Source: Streptococcus cristatus ATCC 51100
Lineage (GTDB): Bacteria; Bacillota; Bacilli; Lactobacillales; Streptococcaceae
Reading direction: 5' to 3'
Length of the DNA stretch: 64,000 nt
Assembly: GCF_000222765.1 (NCBI RefSeq)
Contig: NZ_AFUE01000005.1
Location: 124,001 to 188,000 of the forward strand
A program made the position numbers and the translations under genes. Each line of letters opens with the position of its first letter. The stretch's first letter is position 1. The notes beneath the pieces are model-generated. The model saw nothing but the letters and a program-made list of their open reading frames with translations, had not been told where the DNA came from and did not search any database. Positions 8,602 to 16,217 of the stretch are shown in pieces.

Positions 8602-9564
8602 AAAATTTGTTTGAATTTCACTAACTTTGACCCAGTTTTGAAAACTTTCACGAAACTTCAAGATTTCATCCTGACTTTGCAAGTCCTGCAAAGGGTAGAT
8701 AAACGGCTGGATGTCTGATTCGCCTTGTTTTCTCAGGACAAATATCGTCTTAGCATTCTGCCGGCTCGCGAAAATCTTTTCTGGCAGGGAAATCATTGCC
8801 AAGAGCTGAGCGCTAGACAGTAGCCATTTTTTCAGCAGATGACTTTGTGGGCTCGTCAGCAGATTATTTGGGGCGAGAAAGATAGCATAGCCCCCCGGTT
8901 TTAAATATTTTAACGATTGTTCCATCAAGAGATGATGGGCATAAGTATGCTCGTCTGGACTGGCAACCTCATAACGAGCCGCCACGGCATCATCTGGGTA
9001 ATAGCCCACTGGCAAATCACTGACAATCAAGTCGCTTTCTTTCAGAACCTGAGGCCGCACCGCATCTCCTTGAGCAAAGTGTGCCTTAGAATTCATGACT
9101 TCGGCAATGCTGGCAGACAAATCAATCAGCAAGTCGTCAATCTCTAGGCCCAAATAATCCATATTCTTTTGCGTGTGGTTGAGCAGAGTCTCCGCCAAAT
9201 TGCCTGTTCCACTGCCAATCTCTAGCAAATCGACTCTCTCGTCTTGGGCCAACTGGTCAATCAAAAAACTCAGTAAGAAGCCGACCGAATCCGGTGTGAA
9301 CTGATGATTGGCTTGTAGCGGCTCTGTCTGAGAAGCCTTCATAAAAATAAACTGATAAGCCCGACGCCACTCTTCCTTGGTCAAGTGCAAGGCACGAAGT
9401 TTCTCGTTATTTTTCAGAATTTCTTGTAAGTCTGTATCTCCATCCAGATAAATCCCATTTTGCTCAATCAGGGCATCATAAAAATTAGTCCCCAGCACAT
9501 TTTGGATATTTTGCACATTTTCTAAAAGCAGGTGAAAAGCTCGTTCTATTTTTTCAAATTTCAT
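8599..9564 (-). CDS. Class I SAM-dependent methyltransferase at the end of the com operon
   Basis: A 321-residue protein resembling N6-adenine methyltransferases, and the ComYH position of streptococcal comY operons. The SAM-binding motif LLEIGSGTGNLAETL lies near residues 115-130. The catalytic-type motif reads SDLPVGYYP (about 194-202) instead of the usual N/D-PPY, so a proline is replaced. The N-terminal 90 residues are helical. No recognition domain or restriction enzyme lies nearby, so a classical restriction-modification role is unlikely. Its position suggests a link to transformation. The substrate is unknown. Confidence 0.85.
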   Translation of the reverse strand: MKFEKIERAFHLLLENVQNIQNVLGTNFYDALIEQNGIYLDGDTDLQEILKNNEKLRALHLTKEEWRRAYQFIFMKASQTEPLQANHQFTPDSVGFLLSFLIDQLAQDERVDLLEIGSGTGNLAETLLNHTQKNMDYLGLEIDDLLIDLSASIAEVMNSKAHFAQGDAVRPQVLKESDLIVSDLPVGYYPDDAVAARYEVASPDEHTYAHHLLMEQSLKYLKPGGYAIFLAPNNLLTSPQSHLLKKWLLSSAQLLAMISLPEKIFASRQNAKTIFVLRKQGESDIQPFIYPLQDLQSQDEILKFRESFQNWVKVSEIQTNF

Positions 9565-9590
9565 GGCATCCTCCGTTGTCTTATGATACC

Positions 9591-9616
9591 AAAAAGAAGC
9601 CCTCTTTCCAAGGGCT
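9591..9616 (-). terminator. Weak hairpin between comGG and the methyltransferase
   Basis: AGCCCT...AGGGCT with a seven-base loop, then TCTTTTT on the minus strand. It probably acts as a partial terminator that lowers expression of the downstream gene relative to the pilus genes. Confidence 0.5.
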
Positions 9617-9644
9617 ATCGGATTACAAATCTTTTACATTTATA

Positions 9645-10043
9645 TTAGTCGCTTCTCTTGTCGGTTGAAGGAGAGGGCGCTTTACTTTTTTTAGTATCTT
9701 TGGAGTCTTTAGCTTCCTTGTCCTTCTTCTCTAGCTCCTTTTTGCTCTCAAAATAGAAAGAATAACTCTTCTGATTGGCGAGTTGGCTGCTGACTTCCAG
9801 CATATTTCCCTGCCTGCGATAATGGGTGCTCCCTTGGTCAAAGGCTAATTGCCCGTTCTCCTCTGTGGCAGTCTCCTTGGTCAAAACAGCCAAGGCATAG
9901 GCTTCTGCCCGCTCCCTATTGGCTTGAAAGAGACGCTGATTGGCTACCTGCCGGTTCAGATAAAATTGCAAGAGCAAGCTAAAGACCGCTGCCATAAAGA
10001 GGGCATAAAGCAAGATGCCTGCCTTAACTTTTATCTTGGACAC
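9645..10043 (-). CDS. comGG: Competence pseudopilus protein ComGG (ComYG)
   Basis: Minor component of the transformation pilus, 132 residues. A hydrophobic N-terminal helix (about 7-28, [21 protein letters not shown]) resembles a pilin anchor but lacks the Phe-Thr-Leu-x-Glu processing site, as is usual for ComGG. The C-terminal 40 residues are highly charged and Lys/Ser/Asp-rich. It overlaps comGF by 20 bp, the last structural gene of the pilus operon. Confidence 0.88.
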   Translation of the reverse strand: MSKIKVKAGILLYALFMAAVFSLLLQFYLNRQVANQRLFQANRERAEAYALAVLTKETATEENGQLAFDQGSTHYRRQGNMLEVSSQLANQKSYSFYFESKKELEKKDKEAKDSKDTKKSKAPSPSTDKRSD

Positions 10044-10461
10044 GATAGATGTACTCTCTTTCTAAATTATTTTCAAACCGGAAGCGAAAGCGAACAAGGT
10101 CCCCCTCCTGACTGACCGGAGCAGCTTTAAGTCCATAGATCATGGGCTGATAGCCGCGTCCCGAAGCATCCGTCTTTCGGAAATCATCACTCCTAGATTT
10201 GCCCAAAGCTATATGTTTGCCATCCTGTTTGACGTAGATTTTGTCGTTTTCGACTCGGTCAAATTGACTGCGCGATAGCTCTGTCTCTAACTGATCGACA
10301 AATAAGAGCCATTCCTGCTGCTTATTTTCCTGTTGATGTCGCAGTTCAAAAGCCAGAAGCTTAGTCATCGACTGAAAGACTAACATACCACCGCTCAAGA
10401 CCAACAGGGCGACTAGAGTCTCCAAAAGTGTAAAAGCTTTGATTTTAACGTTTTTTAACAC
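10024..10461 (-). CDS. comGF: Competence pseudopilin ComGF (ComYF)
   Basis: Minor pseudopilin of 145 residues with the prepilin processing site [13 protein letters not shown] (residues 8-20), where a prepilin peptidase would cut after the Ala and methylate Phe. The mature body is a small globular domain ending YIYRVQDKS. It overlaps both neighbouring com genes, so translation is coupled. Confidence 0.9.
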   Translation of the reverse strand: MLKNVKIKAFTLLETLVALLVLSGGMLVFQSMTKLLAFELRHQQENKQQEWLLFVDQLETELSRSQFDRVENDKIYVKQDGKHIALGKSRSDDFRKTDASGRGYQPMIYGLKAAPVSQEGDLVRFRFRFENNLEREYIYRVQDKS

Positions 10462-10738
10462 TGAGCACCTTCTCCTCTTGGTGATAGACAGTTAATTGCT
10501 GGTCTGTTTTAACCTGGCGGACTGTAATGCCGTTGGCTGTCAGATTTTCCTGTCCCGTCTGCATGGCCATCCGAGCAACCCGTAGGACTTCCTCCTCCTT
10601 CAATAAGCGAGTCTGTTCCTGCCGCGACTGACTAATCTGGCCAAGCAGGAGGCTGGCAATAGCCGCAAAAACCGCCATTGCCACCAAGGCCTCCAGCAAA
10701 ATGCTAGCCTTCATTCGTCGTCTTTTTAAACTTTCCAT
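10445..10738 (-). CDS. comGE: Competence pseudopilin ComGE (ComYE)
   Basis: Minor pseudopilin, 97 residues from ATG 10738 ([19 protein letters not shown]). The frame is open 36 codons further upstream, but that part lies inside comGD and is not pilin-like, so I reject it. The processing region [15 protein letters not shown] has Glu at position +5 but Ile in place of the usual Thr-Leu pair. A second possible start is ATG 10714. Confidence 0.88.
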   Translation of the reverse strand: MESLKRRRMKASILLEALVAMAVFAAIASLLLGQISQSRQEQTRLLKEEEVLRVARMAMQTGQENLTANGITVRQVKTDQQLTVYHQEEKVLSVKKR

Positions 10739-11138
10739 TGCCCATATAAAGCTGGTAAACAACCTTTTTATCCTCCGTTTGAAAAACAATCTTACTGAGC
10801 GAAGAATTCCCGCCAGCCTGGTCAAACTGAATGGTCTGGGGAGCATGTTCCTGCAAAGTCTTGGGAAATTCTACTTGCTGATAGCCGTTGGAGATGTTGC
10901 GCTCCGAAATGGTCAATTTTATCTTTTCATGTCCAGCCACACTTAGCTTTTGGCTCTCCTGATAAAGATGCTCAAATTCCATGAAAAACAGCTGCTCCTG
11001 TACTTGATTGAAACCAGCCTGAACAGAGCCAGATAGACCTAATAAAATGAAACTGACCACAAATAAAGCCAGGAGACTTTCTAACAGCGTAAAAGCCTTA
11101 ATCCGCAACTGTACGAGCTTCACTGCTGTTTTTTCCAT
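10704..11138 (-). CDS. comGD: Competence pseudopilin ComGD (ComYD)
   Basis: Type-II-secretion-like pseudopilin, 144 residues, with the leader MEKTAVKLVQLRIK and cleavage motif KAFTLLESLLALFVV (residues 14-28). It starts inside the end of comGC and its end overlaps the start of comGE. Confidence 0.9.
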   Translation of the reverse strand: MEKTAVKLVQLRIKAFTLLESLLALFVVSFILLGLSGSVQAGFNQVQEQLFFMEFEHLYQESQKLSVAGHEKIKLTISERNISNGYQQVEFPKTLQEHAPQTIQFDQAGGNSSLSKIVFQTEDKKVVYQLYMGNGKFKKTTNEG

Positions 11139-11415
11139 AGTAGGCCTTATAGGATGCTACCTGCTTATCGGTAATCCGACCATCAGCAACCAATTTCCCT
11201 AGAGTGGCTTTTTCATTAACATTCTTCAATTCATAAAGCTCAGCCTGACTTTCTACGACCTTGACTACGGCCGCATTGCCCGTATCTGAAACAGCATCCT
11301 TCTGCTTAGTCAAATTCGGGACAAACAAGAGCATCAAGACGCTAATGATTAAAAGAACGACTAACATTTCCACCAGAGTGAAGGCTTTAACCTTCAAAGT
11401 TTTTAATTTTTTCAT
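11098..11415 (-). CDS. comGC: Major competence pilin ComGC (ComYC)
   Basis: Major subunit of the transformation pilus that binds and retrieves DNA. The product is 105 residues from ATG 11415 (MKKLKTLKVKAFTLVEMLV). The prepilin motif KAFTLVEMLVVLLIISVLMLL is intact, followed by the ComGC-specific LFVPNLTKQKDAV. The frame is open further upstream, but that stretch overlaps comGB in another frame and is not pilin-like. The ATG overlaps the comGB stop (ATGA). Confidence 0.95.
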   Translation of the reverse strand: MKKLKTLKVKAFTLVEMLVVLLIISVLMLLFVPNLTKQKDAVSDTGNAAVVKVVESQAELYELKNVNEKATLGKLVADGRITDKQVASYKAYYGKNSSEARTVAD

Positions 11416-12428
11416 AATTGAATCTCCATATTCTGATAAATTGGCAGCAACATGGCTGCATAAAGTAAAACGATAACAAGGGCGACAAAGACAAAGACGA
11501 GAGGCTGAATCAAATTCATGGCACGATTGATTCTCAGGAAAAACTCTTCCCAAGTCTTTTCGGCATACAATTCCAATTCGTCACCCAACTTGGACTTGAC
11601 CTCACCATATTCGATGATCAAGGCCAGCTCTTTCTTAAAAAAGGGGTAGGTGCCGACCTTCTCGGCATAGCCCTGACCTGCGCCTAGAGCCGTCTCCAAG
11701 TCTCGTCCCAGCTCCTGAAAGAGCTGAGAAGGCTGGTCCTGCATGATAAGAAAGATCTGGCTCAATTCCAATCCTTGCCCAATCATATTGCCCCATTCAC
11801 GCGCATAGTAGGCTGTCAGGTAGGCCCGCACTAAGGCGCCAACAAAAGGAAACTTGGCCAAACGGCTGAAAAATCTCATCTTAGAGCTCTTGCGATAATA
11901 GAACCAACCTCCGCCAATCAGTAAGCAAATCACCAGAACGCCTCCCAAAAAGATTTGCGGTAGATAATGAATAAACTGAGTAGCCATATTTTGACTGTCC
12001 AACTGAGGCAGGAGATAATTACGCAAGCCCAGCATGATCAGTACTAGAAACCCAAGCAGCATCAGGGGATAAGTCCCCACCTCAATCAATTTCTTACGGA
12101 CCTTGGATAGATTTTCCAGATAATCTTCGATTTTACCCAAACTAAGATTTAGATTTCCGTGCAACTCAGACAAAGATAGCTGGGTGACCACATTATCTGA
12201 AAAACCTAAACGCTTCATAATCTGGGAAAATGACTGGCCAGCAGCCAAACCCGAACGCATTTCCGCGACATAGGCCTCCTCTAAAAGGGCACTCCGCCGT
12301 AGGAAATCGACAATCTCCGCAAGATGGAAACCGCTGGTAAATAGATTGCGGAACAGCTCGATAATCTTCTTTTGCTTAGGCGTAGATAATTTTTTCCGCC
12401 TGCCTTTGATCATCTGTGATATGTCCAT
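11412..12428 (-). CDS. comGB: Competence pilus platform protein ComGB (ComYB)
   Basis: Polytopic inner platform protein of the GspF/PilC family, 338 residues from ATG 12428 (MDISQMIKGRRKKLSTP). Two cytoplasmic GspF domains (about 25-120 and 205-310) are separated and followed by membrane helices (about 122-145, 170-195 and 307-330). The start is chosen by similarity to the known ComGB N-terminus. An in-frame extension to 12497 would lie entirely inside comGA. Confidence 0.92.
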   Translation of the reverse strand: MDISQMIKGRRKKLSTPKQKKIIELFRNLFTSGFHLAEIVDFLRRSALLEEAYVAEMRSGLAAGQSFSQIMKRLGFSDNVVTQLSLSELHGNLNLSLGKIEDYLENLSKVRKKLIEVGTYPLMLLGFLVLIMLGLRNYLLPQLDSQNMATQFIHYLPQIFLGGVLVICLLIGGGWFYYRKSSKMRFFSRLAKFPFVGALVRAYLTAYYAREWGNMIGQGLELSQIFLIMQDQPSQLFQELGRDLETALGAGQGYAEKVGTYPFFKKELALIIEYGEVKSKLGDELELYAEKTWEEFFLRINRAMNLIQPLVFVFVALVIVLLYAAMLLPIYQNMEIQL

Positions 12429-13317
12429 CTGCAAAAAGCTGGTCAATCTGCTGGTTCCAGAGACTGGCTTCATGCTTTTGATAGTCTTGGTTGACAAAGT
12501 CGATCACACCTCCTCCCCCGATTAAACGCTGGTAACAAACGCCCTGTAGTACCATACGCAGCTCGTCTTCACTGACACCCAGCTCTAGCAGGCGCTCATA
12601 CACTCCGCGAATGCTCTTAGCATGGATGGTTGAAAAGACCGTGGCTCCTGTCAAACTAGCCCTTACCACCGCACGAGCCGTTTCTTGGTCTCGGATTTCC
12701 CCGATAATCAAGAGATCTGGCCGATGGCGCAGAGACAGCTTGATGAGGCTGTCATAGGTCATCCCGATAGTTTCATTCAGCTGAAGCTGGAGCATGTTTT
12801 CCTGCTTGATTTCCACAGGGTCTTCGATAGACATGACCTGTTGTTGCCCAAATCTCATCTGAGCCAGCTGGTGCATCAGCGTCGTCTTTCCACTGCCAAC
12901 TGGCCCTGAAAAGAGATAAAGGCCGCGAGAATTGACTTTTTTACGAAGATCAGGCAGATTGCCAAACCAGAAACGCAGCTCACGCTCCTCATCGTGTAAG
13001 AGCCGAATCACAAGACTCTCATAGCCACGGTAATCCCCGACGGTCGACAGACGAAGCGAGACCGTTACATCCCCACAATCATAATCGCAGGAACCTAGCT
13101 GACTACGCCTCTTCTCCCCGACATTCATCCCCGAGACAAACTTAAAATGGCTGATGACTGACGATAATAAATCAAAATCATAGGTCTTAATGAAGCGCCG
13201 CTCATCACCCACCCGCATATAAAGCTCATAGCAGGTGCTCTTGGGAATCAGATAGACATCTTGAGCTGCTTCCTGCCTGGCCAATTGAATCATTTCCTTT
13301 GCAATTTTTTGAACCAT
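12376..13317 (-). CDS. comGA: Competence pilus assembly ATPase ComGA (ComYA)
   Basis: Cytoplasmic GspE/PilB-type ATPase that powers pilus assembly, 313 residues. Walker A is GPVGSGKTTLMHQL (near 138-151). Walker B is PDLLIIGEIRD. The Asp box includes MSIEDPVEI. An N-terminal domain (1-105) precedes the ATPase. It heads the com operon, with a SigX (ComX) box 19 bp before ATG 13317 and an AGGAGG ribosome site. The end overlaps comGB by 53 bp. Confidence 0.96.
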   Translation of the reverse strand: MVQKIAKEMIQLARQEAAQDVYLIPKSTCYELYMRVGDERRFIKTYDFDLLSSVISHFKFVSGMNVGEKRRSQLGSCDYDCGDVTVSLRLSTVGDYRGYESLVIRLLHDEERELRFWFGNLPDLRKKVNSRGLYLFSGPVGSGKTTLMHQLAQMRFGQQQVMSIEDPVEIKQENMLQLQLNETIGMTYDSLIKLSLRHRPDLLIIGEIRDQETARAVVRASLTGATVFSTIHAKSIRGVYERLLELGVSEDELRMVLQGVCYQRLIGGGGVIDFVNQDYQKHEASLWNQQIDQLFADGHITDDQRQAEKIIYA

Positions 13318-13335
13318 AAGTCCTCCTCACCTTAC

Positions 13336-13343
13336 TATTCGCA
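13336..13343 (-). promoter_or_regulatory. Late-competence (SigX/ComX) box of the comG operon
   Basis: The minus strand reads TGCGAATAGTAAGG, matching the streptococcal combox TNCGAATA at the expected distance from comGA. The 11 bases CGAATAGTAAG are identical at the cinA box (49611) and the ccs4-like box (40229). Confidence 0.92.
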
Positions 13344-13361
13344 CAAAATGAGAAAAAATAA

Positions 13362-13392
13362 AAAAAGAATGAAGAAATTTTCTCCATTCTTT
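13362..13392 (-). terminator. Terminator of the DUF1033 gene
   Basis: AAAGAATG...CATTCTTT with additional pairing inside and a T-rich tail on the minus strand, just before the comGA promoter. It insulates the com operon from upstream transcription. Confidence 0.75.
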
Positions 13393-13402
13393 GACTTTTA
13401 TC

Positions 13403-13774
13403 CTACCTAGCCCGCACTTTAATTTTGCAAATACGGTGTTTTTCAGTAGCATTTTGCTTGCGGTAACCTGGACGATACTTGCTCTTGGGGATCTTACTTT
13501 CATTTTCTAACAAAAGCAGGGAGTGGTATTGCTGAATATCTTCATTGCACTCCTCACACCAACGTTGATCGGACGGATCCCAGAAAATCGTCATAAGATC
13601 ACTGCGGCTTTTATAAAGTGGCGATGCTTCAGACATCTCTAACCAGCGGTTCTTGTAGTATTTGAGGGCGGTATAATAATCATCGAAATACCTTTTTTCA
13701 ATGATATCGTCCTCCCAACCGTCTAAAAACCACCAGGGCTCATAATCGCCATACATTTCTATTACGCTGTACAT
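13403..13774 (-). CDS. DUF1033 family protein
   Basis: A 123-residue cytoplasmic protein rich in Trp, Tyr and Asp in its first half (EMYGDYEPWWFLDGWEDDI) and basic at its C-terminus. The pattern and the position directly upstream of comGA match the DUF1033 family of streptococci and lactococci. Its role is unknown. It contains a CEEC pair near residue 73. A TATAAT-like -10 sits within 30 bp of ATG. The combox lies downstream of it, so it is not part of the competence operon. Confidence 0.85.
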   Translation of the reverse strand: MYSVIEMYGDYEPWWFLDGWEDDIIEKRYFDDYYTALKYYKNRWLEMSEASPLYKSRSDLMTIFWDPSDQRWCEECNEDIQQYHSLLLLENESKIPKSKYRPGYRKQNATEKHRICKIKVRAR

Positions 13775-13907
13775 ACCTGTCCCCTTTTGTATCCTATATT
13801 ATATATAAAATTCTTTGATAATGAAACTATTTTGCTTGTAGGCTCTATAATAGTTCGTTTTTCATCAAAGAAAGCAAAGAAACAAAAGGGAGTGTCGCTT
13901 TTTGTGC

Positions 13908-15176
13908 TTATTTCCAATTCAGATGCACATGCTCTTTCATTTCCTTATAGGCCGTATCAATCCGATCTTTGGTCGCCTGATCCAGCTGATTGCGATATTT
14001 TCCACCCTCGATGAAATCTTCCAAGATCAGAGTTTGATAAGTGTAAAGCGGGTAACCCTCTGGTGAGTAAGTTCCCTTTTCCACACGGCTAACCCAGCTT
14101 GGATGTGCCTGAGCTTTTTTGATAATGGTCCCCTTGTCCGTCTTTTCAATGGTAACATCCATCAAGACACCACGCTCGGTCCACTCAGCCGTATCCACAC
14201 CAGCCATAGTTTCAATCCGCTGATTAGAGATAAAATTTCCCATGGAATAGATAATCAGCTTCTTCTGACCATCTTTTTCAAGGATTTCTGAAGGCTGCAC
14301 CACGTGCGGATGCCCACCAAAAATGATGTCCGCTCCCCAGTCCACCATCTTATGATAAAGCTCAACCTGCTCCTCATTTGGCTCCAGCTGGTATTCGATC
14401 CCCGTCTGTGGCATGACTACCGTGATGTCCGCTTCTTTCTCCGCCTGCTCAATCTCCGCTTTCATCTTCTCCTCATCAAAGGTTGATAGGTGATGATCAA
14501 TCTCCTTATGACTGAGATTGGACTCCAGGCCATTAAAACCATAGGAATAAGCCAGAATAGCAATCTTGATGCCTTTTACCTCTTTGATCAGAATGGGCGA
14601 TTTATCCCTGTTTTTGTGAGTATAGACACCAACTGGGCTAATTCCTTGATTTTCAAAGGCTTTGGCAGTCGTAAAGACTCCCTCAAGCCCTGAGTCTAGG
14701 ATGTGATTATGGGCCAGATCCACTACTTGGTAGCCGGCATCTTTAATAGCGGGCACAACAGCCTCCGGAGCATTGAAAAGCGGATAGCCTCCCAAAGGAT
14801 AGTCCGAGCGAATGGTTCCTTCAAAATCCCCCAAGACCAAGTCACCTTGATGAAGCCAGTCCTTGACATAGGTGAAATTTTCCGAAAAATCATAGCTACC
14901 ATCAGCCTTCTGAGCGCTCATATAAAGCCCATCATGGTACAAAAGATCGCCATTAGCCATGATGCGCACCGTTTTCGAGTCGGTCTTCTTTCCTGATAGC
15001 GAGGAGGATTTGGGAGTATCTTTAGCAACATTCCTACCGCTTCCCTTAGGCATCCCCATGATGCTTTGGAAGAATAAAATAGCAGTCGCTGATATAAATA
15101 CCGCTCCCAGCAGGGCAAGGATAAAGGCACGGTTGCTTAATGCTACTTGTCGCTTAGTTCCAGATCTTTTCTCCAT
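13908..15176 (-). CDS. CapA-family (poly-gamma-glutamate synthesis-type) membrane-anchored protein
   Basis: A 422-residue protein with a metallophosphatase-like fold. A cytoplasmic N-terminus and one helix (about 17-38) anchor an extracellular domain. Family motifs visible are NGDLLYHD (about 73-80), DLAHNHILDSG (about 154-164) and FGGHPHVVQP (about 290-299), the likely metal ligands. The family is named after CapA of Bacillus polyglutamate capsule, but no capBC-like genes are present here, so the substrate is open. It is preceded by GGAGG and by repeat copy C. Confidence 0.85.
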   Translation of the reverse strand: MEKRSGTKRQVALSNRAFILALLGAVFISATAILFFQSIMGMPKGSGRNVAKDTPKSSSLSGKKTDSKTVRIMANGDLLYHDGLYMSAQKADGSYDFSENFTYVKDWLHQGDLVLGDFEGTIRSDYPLGGYPLFNAPEAVVPAIKDAGYQVVDLAHNHILDSGLEGVFTTAKAFENQGISPVGVYTHKNRDKSPILIKEVKGIKIAILAYSYGFNGLESNLSHKEIDHHLSTFDEEKMKAEIEQAEKEADITVVMPQTGIEYQLEPNEEQVELYHKMVDWGADIIFGGHPHVVQPSEILEKDGQKKLIIYSMGNFISNQRIETMAGVDTAEWTERGVLMDVTIEKTDKGTIIKKAQAHPSWVSRVEKGTYSPEGYPLYTYQTLILEDFIEGGKYRNQLDQATKDRIDTAYKEMKEHVHLNWK

Positions 15177-15238
15177 TTTGCCAACCTCCGTATTACTTAT
15201 ATTTTATCATAAATTATCCTCCCAAGGGAATAAAAAAA

Positions 15239-15413
15239 GAGTCTGGGACAAAAGTCCTAGCCTCTCAATTGTCTTTGGATTGTCGAGCAAGACGCAGTGG
15301 TTGAGTGGGCTCTACTACGCTGATTTCATCAGCTTTTACAGCCCCACTCAACTGTGCGGAGGTGGGACGACGAAATCGAATTCTAAGCAATTACCGATTT
15401 CTGTCCCACTCTC
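15239..15413 (+). repeat. Dispersed 175-bp structured element, copy C
   Basis: Same orientation as copy A. It lies between the CapA gene start and the end of the small ORF at 15420. Confidence 0.9.
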
Positions 15414-15419
15414 TAAATA

Positions 15420-15650
15420 TCAGGCCGAGCTCAGCATCAAGGACTGCAAATACCAGCGATAAGCTGCCCGATAGTGATAGGCATTAAAAAACTTCATCTC
15501 CCCGATACCATAGCGCATCAGGTAGTAAATCAGATAGCGCAGATGCAGGCTTTCCCACTCCGTGCTAGCCTTTTGACAATGAGCATACTCAGCCTCAAGC
15601 TCTCCATAGTAATCTCTGAATTGATTATAAATTTCTTGAATTTCCATCAT
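15420..15650 (-). CDS. Small hypothetical protein next to the capsule locus
   Basis: A 76-residue product starting MMEIQEIYNQFRDYYGELEAEY, helical and rich in Tyr, with no motif I recognise. An AGT-rich TTGGAGTT site precedes ATG 15650. A diverged, frame-broken copy lies at 18285-18461 together with similar upstream sequence. That suggests a real gene whose duplicate has decayed. Confidence 0.6.
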   Translation of the reverse strand: MMEIQEIYNQFRDYYGELEAEYAHCQKASTEWESLHLRYLIYYLMRYGIGEMKFFNAYHYRAAYRWYLQSLMLSSA

Positions 15651-15984
15651 AACTCCAATCTTTTTGCTTTAACACTAGTTTATCGTAAAAAGAAGAGGAT
15701 TAGGGGCAAGAATCGTATCTTGTCTCGTTTAAGAGCCAAAAGGTAGGGTAAGCCACTAGAAAATGACATTTCAGGGAATATTTTTGACATTTGGGGGTTG
15801 GGGGACAGTCTACTTTTTACTTTATCTTCTACATCAAGACAATTAAGATAGAACTTTAAATTTGTAAAAATGACTCCATACTTATTTTTCAAGTTCATCT
15901 GCCATAACCTGCAATGCTCGCTCAATAAGCAACTTAGATCAAAATAATTTTCATTATGTATCTTATAATAGGAACGGCCCTTAA
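15651..15984. other. Non-coding remnant region, left copy of a duplicated segment
   Basis: No gene can be supported. The first 150 bp resemble 18466-18602: in particular GGGAATATTTTTGACATTTGGG is shared (15774-15795 and the corresponding bases near 18580-18602). A ComE-like direct repeat lies at 15766-15795. The 81-codon frame crossing this region is not protein-like. Confidence 0.6.
15766..15795 (+). promoter_or_regulatory. ComE-like direct repeat
   Basis: ACATTTCAG, exactly 12 bases, then ACATTTGGG. This matches the spaced 9-bp direct repeat (ACAnTTcaG-N12-ACAgTTgaG) bound by the pneumococcal competence regulator ComE. No comCDE, comAB or comX gene lies nearby, and no strong -10 follows on the plus strand, so it may be a relic. 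Confidence 0.4.
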
Positions 15985-16170
15985 CTAGAACTGAGTAGAG
16001 TATAACTGAATCAAACAGATCAAGTTATCTATTAAGAGCAATACAATGGCTGTATCAATAGAGCCTAAACATGGCAAGAAAATTAAGTTTAAGCCAACAC
16101 TGACAATCAAATTCCTATAATTTTTGTAGTGAGTAAATCTATCGTAAGAATTTTGAATCCTTAAATCCAA
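15985..16170 (-). pseudogene. C-terminal fragment of a polysaccharide flippase (wzx remnant)
   Basis: A 61-codon frame encodes NYRNLIVSVGLNLIFLPCLG and further hydrophobic sequence. It lines up with the late segment of the intact flippase in this locus (LGALVNLGLNLILMPKLGIIG). Two hydrophobic stretches are visible, but no N-terminal part of the gene remains. Most likely this is the tail of a former wzx gene at the old end of the capsule locus. Confidence 0.55.
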
Positions 16171-16217
16171 ATACTAATCTAACTCGCTAAATAATTAAAA
16201 ATATACATCGAAAAGGA

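Noticed and set aside
10739-10846. Upstream extension of the comGE frame
   Set aside because: These 36 codons overlap comGD and are not pilin-like. ATG 10738 gives the conserved ComGE N-terminus.
11416-11553. Upstream extension of the comGC frame
   Set aside because: It is Cys-rich, unlike any pilin leader, and overlaps comGB in another frame. ATG 11415 fits the prepilin leader length.
15680-15925. 81-codon minus-strand frame in the capsule graveyard
   Set aside because: The frame crosses the duplicated non-coding segment and the ComE-like repeat, with no ribosome site. The right copy does not preserve the frame.
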